A stretch of 18,034 nucleotides of DNA from Chloroflexota bacterium (GTDB lineage Bacteria > Chloroflexota > Anaerolineae > J102). A model generated the notes under the pieces. That model had not been told where the DNA came from and made no database searches. It saw only the letters and a program-made list of their open reading frames with translations. The DNA is taken from NCBI GenBank assembly GCA_003353825.1, contig PIVW01000058.1:1-18034 (forward strand). The letters are read 5' to 3'. This document shows, one piece after another, positions 14,139-18,034 of this stretch. Position numbers and translations under genes: made by a program. Numbering within the stretch: position 1 is the first letter of the stretch; the number at the start of each line of letters is the position of its first letter.

Positions 14139-16778
14139 ATGGCCATTCAGCTTTCAGATCTTGTAACGGCGACTGGTGGGCAGATACACGGTCCGCAGAA
14201 TGTGCGATCCTGGAGTGATTTCTGCCACGATTCGCGTCTGGCCGCAGCTGGGCAACTCTTCGTGGCCCTGCGCACACCTTCGGGCGATGGCCACGATTTC
14301 ATTGCAGACGCCGTTGCCAAAGGTTGCACAGGTGTGATCTGCCAGCATCTCATCCCCGACCATCCTGCGGTGCTCACATTGTTGGCGCCGGATTCGGGCG
14401 ACGCCTTGCGCGCCTGGGCCGGATATATCTTACGCCGCTACCAGCCGTTGGTCATCGCCATCACCGGATCCAGCGGCAAGACCACTGCCAAGGAACTGAC
14501 TTCCGATCTGCTCGAACGCAGTTACCCTGGTCGGGTCTTCCGTAGCCGTGAGAGCTATAACGATCGCTTGGGCGTCCCTTTAGCGTTAGGAACACTCGAA
14601 CCCCACCATCACCTGGCTGTCATCGAGCTTGGCACAGATGCGCATGGCGAGATCGCAGATCTTACGGCGATTGTAAGGCCCACCATCGCTGCCATCACCG
14701 TGATTCACGACGCCCACATCGGTACGTTCGAAAGTTTAGAAGCTATCGTCGAAGAGAAATCGGCGATTGTAAAGGCGCTTCCGTTACATGGGTTCGCCAT
14801 TGTCAACGCCGATGATCCCTTGCAAGAGCCTTTGACTCATGTTGAGACCCGCACCGTACTCACTCATAGCAGCCAGCTAAACACGCCCATCCAGCTTCAC
14901 TCAACCGCCACAGGGTCGAGCGCCCGCATGAAGCACAGCATGTTGCTAAACGTTAACCAAGAGGCGATAACGCGATTGCGTGGGACAGCAATGGCGGTAA
15001 TGGCAGGTCTGACCCCAGCCAACCAAACCAGCCGGTCTCACATGCCCATCCACCTGCACTCAAACCTGCTCGGTGAGCACAACCTTGTGCCGATACGAAC
15101 GGCCGTGAGTATCGTCCTCCTGCTCGGCGTGCCGGTCGAGGAGATAGTGAATGGCGTGCAAACGTTTCAGCCCTTACCCGGGCGCTTGTGTCCCATTCCA
15201 GGCATCGACGGTAGCATTCTGCTCGACGATACCTACAGTGCCAGCCCCACCGCCACGGGTGCTGCTCTGCGTACTCTGGCAGATTATCCCGCCCGCCAAC
15301 GCCTTGCCATCTTAGGAGAACACAGCGATCTGGGACCAGCGGCAGACACACATCTGCAAACATTGGGACCAGCCGTCGCCGAGGCGGTAGATTATCTTAT
15401 CGTGGTAGGCCAGCAAGCTAGAGCCCTGGCCGGCAGCGCCCGCACATCTGGTTTGAGCCTTGATCGAATAGCCTATGCCGATACGGCCAATGCCGCTGCC
15501 GACCTGGCCTTACCTTTATTGAAACCGGGAACGGTGGTCTTGCTCAAAGGGAGTCGGGAAGCCCGTCTGGAGCGCATAACGGCCCTCCTTATGTCCGAAC
15601 CGGATCGCGCTTCCCAACTGCTTGTCAGGCAGAACCCCGCCTGGTTGAGCTTACGACTGCGCAACAGTCAGCGACCTACCTGGGTGGAGATCGATACACT
15701 GGCCCTGGCCGATAATGTGCGGGCCACCCGCGCCCGTCTGCAATCCTCCACAAAACTGATCGCCGTTCTCAAGGCCGATGCATATGGCCATGGTGCGCCG
15801 ACCGTAGCCCGGATCGTTATGCAGGCCGGCGCAGATATGCTCGCAGTTGCCTGCCAACCGGAGGCACAGATACTACGCCGCCTTGGCATTTTGGCCCCGA
15901 TTCTGGTCTTGGGCTACACACCTCCCTGGCAGGTTCGATCTTCGATTGAATTGGATGTACAACTCACGGTCTACGAGCGGGATGTGGCCGACGCCTTGAA
16001 TCAGGCGGCAATGGCCTTGGGACGAAGGGCCAAAGTGCATGTCAAAGTCGATACGGGCATGGGGCGCCTGGGCCTGTTTCCGGCAGAGGTCCCTGATTTT
16101 TTGGGGTATCTGCAAACACTTTCCCACGTCGATGTAGTGGGCCTGTTTTCACATATGGCCATGGCCGACGAACCTGATGATCCCCACACCGACTATCAGC
16201 TCGTGCGGTTTCGGACCTTATTGTCCCAAATCGAGCATCTGCATCTGCGCCCGCCCCTGGTACATGTTGCCAACACCGCCACCGTGCTCACCCGTCCTGA
16301 TGCCCATTATGATGCTGTCCGTCTTGGTATCGGTCTCTACGGTTTAGCGCCCGGACCTGGCGTACGACTACCATCAGGGTACCGGCCGGCATTGACCTGG
16401 AAGACAACCATCGCCCAGGTAAAGACATTACAACCTGACAGCCCCATCGGTTACGGACTTAGCTACCGCACTGAGGGCCGGCAAACCATTGCTGTGATCC
16501 CGGTGGGCTACGCTGATGGATTTCGTCGTGCACCGCAGCACTGGGGGCATGTCCTGGTTCGGGGGCGGCGTGCGCCCCTGGTCGGGCGTGTCAGCATGGA
16601 TCAGGCGGCCATCGATGTCAGCCTTATACCGGGCGTGCGCTCCGGCGATGAAGTCGTTTTGATTGGACGTCAGGGTGATGAATCGATTAGCGCTGACGAC
16701 GTCGCCGCTCGTCTGGGCACCATCAACTACGAGGTGATTAGTGCCATTCTGGCGCGTGTTCCTCGCCTGCCAGAATAG
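14139..16778 (+). CDS. murF/alr: Fused MurF ligase - alanine racemase
   Basis: An 879-residue two-enzyme fusion for peptidoglycan synthesis in the cytoplasm. The N-terminal half (1 to about 500) is UDP-N-acetylmuramoyl-tripeptide-D-alanyl-D-alanine ligase: the ATP P-loop is AITGSSGKTTAKE (Lys114), followed by FRSRESYNDRLGVPLAL, ELGTDAHGEI and LLGEHNLVPI, and LDDTYSASPTA in the C-terminal domain. The C-terminal half (from about 515, WVEIDTLALADNVRA) is alanine racemase: Lys545 (LKADAYGHG) binds PLP, GMGRLGL follows, and Tyr791 (PVGYADGFRR) is the second catalytic base; RVSMDQ completes the site. Both halves look intact, so the protein should make D-Ala and add D-Ala-D-Ala. Similar MurF-Alr fusions are known in Bacteroidetes and some other phyla. 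No clear ribosome site precedes the ATG. Confidence 0.95.
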   Translation: MAIQLSDLVTATGGQIHGPQNVRSWSDFCHDSRLAAAGQLFVALRTPSGDGHDFIADAVAKGCTGVICQHLIPDHPAVLTLLAPDSGDALRAWAGYILRRYQPLVIAITGSSGKTTAKELTSDLLERSYPGRVFRSRESYNDRLGVPLALGTLEPHHHLAVIELGTDAHGEIADLTAIVRPTIAAITVIHDAHIGTFESLEAIVEEKSAIVKALPLHGFAIVNADDPLQEPLTHVETRTVLTHSSQLNTPIQLHSTATGSSARMKHSMLLNVNQEAITRLRGTAMAVMAGLTPANQTSRSHMPIHLHSNLLGEHNLVPIRTAVSIVLLLGVPVEEIVNGVQTFQPLPGRLCPIPGIDGSILLDDTYSASPTATGAALRTLADYPARQRLAILGEHSDLGPAADTHLQTLGPAVAEAVDYLIVVGQQARALAGSARTSGLSLDRIAYADTANAAADLALPLLKPGTVVLLKGSREARLERITALLMSEPDRASQLLVRQNPAWLSLRLRNSQRPTWVEIDTLALADNVRATRARLQSSTKLIAVLKADAYGHGAPTVARIVMQAGADMLAVACQPEAQILRRLGILAPILVLGYTPPWQVRSSIELDVQLTVYERDVADALNQAAMALGRRAKVHVKVDTGMGRLGLFPAEVPDFLGYLQTLSHVDVVGLFSHMAMADEPDDPHTDYQLVRFRTLLSQIEHLHLRPPLVHVANTATVLTRPDAHYDAVRLGIGLYGLAPGPGVRLPSGYRPALTWKTTIAQVKTLQPDSPIGYGLSYRTEGRQTIAVIPVGYADGFRRAPQHWGHVLVRGRRAPLVGRVSMDQAAIDVSLIPGVRSGDEVVLIGRQGDESISADDVAARLGTINYEVISAILARVPRLPE

Positions 16779-16796
16779 ATCTACGGATGGTTGGGC

Positions 16797-16826
16797 TTGT
16801 CTGAATATTTCAGATCGTGTTAATAT
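16797..16826 (+). promoter_or_regulatory. Candidate promoter of the LysM/M23 gene with internal palindrome
   Basis: TTGTCT (16797-16802) and TAATAT (16821-16826) are separated by 18 bases and resemble sigma-70-type -35 and -10 boxes. The ATG at 16833 is only 6 bases beyond the -10 box, so transcription would begin at or next to the start codon and the mRNA would be leaderless; no Shine-Dalgarno is present. Between the boxes lies a palindrome, TCTGAA-TAT-TTCAGA (16800-16814), a possible operator. Confidence 0.4.
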
Positions 16827-16832
16827 CGGCCC

Positions 16833-17729
16833 ATGTTTTCCCCAAAGTCTTCGAGAATCCATATCTTTTTTGTCGCATTTACCGGCGCGATTTTTATTGG
16901 GATGCTGGTTCCCTTGCTTGTGTTGGCCGATCCATGCGCGGGGTCGGGCGGCGCCGAACTATCTTGGTGCCGGGCATTAGGTCAGGAACGCCAGTATCAG
17001 CGCCGCAACATCATCACCTATGTCGTGAAGTCAGGTGATTCTTTATGGACGATTGCTGCACGATTCGATCTGGACATCGATACCCTGCGCTACAGCAACC
17101 CCGAACTGAGACGTAATCCCGACGTGCTCAGGATCGACCAGCAAGTGCGTATCCTCCCATTTATCGGAGCCATTTACACCATCGTGCAAGGCGATACGCT
17201 TGAATCTATCGCCAAAAAATGGAATGTGGAGGTCAACGTGATCGTCGGCTACGGGCCCAATGGCTTCGATGATGGCAGCGCAAAAGTGGGCGAGGAACTG
17301 ATCATTCCAGGTGGTTATCTAGAACTCAACATCGCCCCTCCTGCCAAGTCAGCCGCATCGACTTTTGCCTGGCCTTTACGCGGTTGGCTTAGCCAAGGTT
17401 ATGGTTCGGGCCACAGGGCGCTCGATATCGCCACACCCTATGGCTCGCCCGTCTATGCTGCTGCAGATGGCAGTGTTTCTCGCGCCGGCTGGCTCTTCAC
17501 CGGTTACGGCTATTCTGTGATTCTCAACCACGGAAACGGTTTACAAACGCTGTATAGCCATCTCAAAGGACCTTTGGTGCAGGTGGGGCAACGCGTGGGG
17601 CGAGGGCAGGCAATCGGTGTAGTAGGATCTACGGGACGTTCAACCGGACCACATGTTCATTTTGAAGTGCGCAAAAATGGCGAGCGCGTCAACCCTTTAT
17701 CTTATCTGCCGGCGTTACCCCCTCATTGA
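16833..17729 (+). CDS. Secreted LysM-domain M23 family metallopeptidase
   Basis: A 298-residue exported cell-wall hydrolase. Residues 1 to about 35 form a signal peptide or N-terminal anchor (a short basic start, then IFFVAFTGAIFIGMLVPLLV). Two LysM domains follow, about 60-110 (YVVKSGDSLWTIAARF) and about 112-160 (YTIVQGDTLESIAKKW), which bind glycan. The C-terminal M23 (LytM-type) domain has the zinc ligands His194 and Asp198 (HRALD) and His276 in HVHF (274-276), with His243 (YSHLKG) and His274 as catalytic histidines. It should cut peptide cross-links in peptidoglycan. It follows murF-alr by 54 bases on the same strand and may also have its own promoter. Confidence 0.94.
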   Translation: MFSPKSSRIHIFFVAFTGAIFIGMLVPLLVLADPCAGSGGAELSWCRALGQERQYQRRNIITYVVKSGDSLWTIAARFDLDIDTLRYSNPELRRNPDVLRIDQQVRILPFIGAIYTIVQGDTLESIAKKWNVEVNVIVGYGPNGFDDGSAKVGEELIIPGGYLELNIAPPAKSAASTFAWPLRGWLSQGYGSGHRALDIATPYGSPVYAAADGSVSRAGWLFTGYGYSVILNHGNGLQTLYSHLKGPLVQVGQRVGRGQAIGVVGSTGRSTGPHVHFEVRKNGERVNPLSYLPALPPH

Positions 17730-17770
17730 GTAAGTCGGCACGGTTTAATTTGCCAGAATTCCGACTTTAC
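17730..17770. other. Hairpin directly after the M23 gene
   Basis: GTAAGTCGG (17730-17738) pairs with CCGACTTTAC (17761-17770) with a one-base bulge, and GGCA/TGCC can pair inside the loop. It begins at the base after the stop codon. There is no T-run after it, so it may stabilise the 3' end or act as a weak or factor-assisted terminator. Confidence 0.45.
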
Positions 17771-17944
17771 ATAAACAAGATAAGCTAAAGAGATGATTGA
17801 AGATTAAAGAGTCAATGTCATTAAGTTAGAGGAGGAAGAGTGTTACATAGGTTGAGAGTCGTCCGCCAGAGACATCAGATTGGAGGCACTTCGGTTCGTC
17901 ATGAAACACTCTGGTAAGGAGTGGTCAGAACGTGAGTTCTCATT
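17771..17944. other. Terminal spacer with possible RNA structure, no clear gene
   Basis: An AT-richer stretch is followed by a strong AGGAGG (17830-17835). AGAGTGTT (17837-17844) is the exact reverse complement of AACACTCT (17905-17912), giving a possible 8-bp closing stem around 60 bases, and CACTC/GAGTG can form a smaller hairpin after it. Short frames after the AGGAGG (25 codons from a GTG at 17840) and from an ATG at 17901 (32 codons) do not look like protein. It may be the leader of a gene to the right of the window. I recognise no known RNA family here. Confidence 0.3.
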
Positions 17945-18034
17945 GTGTTATTCAAGTTCACTCTCATTGATTACGTCATGCAGCATAGTGAGAAAGTGAG
18001 ACCTTTTCGTGGAGCATGGAGCCGAATTATTGTA
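17945..18034 (+). CDS. Possible start of a gene truncated by the window end
   Basis: A frame that stays open from 17936 to the end of the window; with a GTG start at 17945 it reads MLFKFTLIDYVMQH and then a basic, aromatic stretch ending RGAWSRIIV. An ATG at 17978 is an alternative start. The composition looks protein-like, but 30 codons is too short to be sure, and no good ribosome site sits at the right distance. No family is recognised. Confidence 0.25.
   Translation, partial: MLFKFTLIDYVMQHSEKVRPFRGAWSRIIV

Noticed and set aside
17840..17999. Two mini-frames (25 and 32 codons) after the AGGAGG
   Set aside because: They are short, of poor composition and overlapping in different frames; either could occur by chance.

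Overview
The window looks like a chromosomal segment of a bacterium, most plausibly of the Chloroflexota (Anaerolineae-like). The guess rests on base composition near one half GC, a fused MurF-alanine racemase gene, a monoderm-type LysM/M23 hydrolase, and intergenic clusters of short GC-rich repeats. It is an inference from gene content, not from a marker gene. No rRNA, tRNA, CRISPR array or complete insertion sequence was found.

Layout. Positions 9-2189 (+): an orphan MNT-type nucleotidyltransferase, then a large B12-binding/radical SAM protein. Positions 2191-2806: a repeat-bounded cassette. Two tandem 53-bp repeats and one inverted copy flank a GxxExxY (PD-(D/E)XK-like) gene, and that gene is interrupted near its 3' end by a small MITE-like element. 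Positions 2834-6941 (+): a run of housekeeping genes, galE, pgeF, a YggS-type PLP protein, proC, yggT and a small conserved-looking gene of unknown function. Positions 6942-7177: a convergent spacer with an octamer tandem repeat inside a long inverted repeat. Positions 7178-12651 (-): a solitary DNA methyltransferase with an altered catalytic motif, a YcxB-like membrane protein, tag (3-methyladenine glycosylase), a small glycine-rich membrane protein, a GNAT acetyltransferase, a GltD-type oxidoreductase with a clear intrinsic terminator, and a dodecin. Positions 12817-17729 (+): a YfcE-like phosphoesterase, a divergent RpiB/LacAB protein, the murF-alr fusion and a secreted LysM/M23 endopeptidase. 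The last 305 bases are mostly non-coding and may hold the start of a gene that runs off the window.

How the genes fit together. The PgeF, YggS, ProC and YggT set is a commonly conserved neighbourhood near cell-envelope and division genes, and here galE (nucleotide-sugar supply) precedes it. MurF-Alr makes D-alanine and adds D-Ala-D-Ala to the peptidoglycan precursor; the next gene encodes an exported cell-wall hydrolase, so 14139-17729 is a small wall synthesis/remodelling block. The minus-strand genes are a loose set for DNA modification and repair, redox and flavin handling.

Most notable. (1) The nested mobile structure at 2191-2806, where removing 81 bp restores a textbook 125-residue GxxExxY protein. 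(2) A DNA methyltransferase whose motif IV reads TLPPYN, not TSPPYN, by a single-base change. (3) A family of heptamer tandem repeats differing by one base, placed at gene edges. (4) An RpiB-family protein lacking both usual active-site histidines. I saw no complete new multi-gene system; the strongest candidate for something undescribed is the small inverted-repeat element and its relation to the repeat-bounded GxxExxY cassette.
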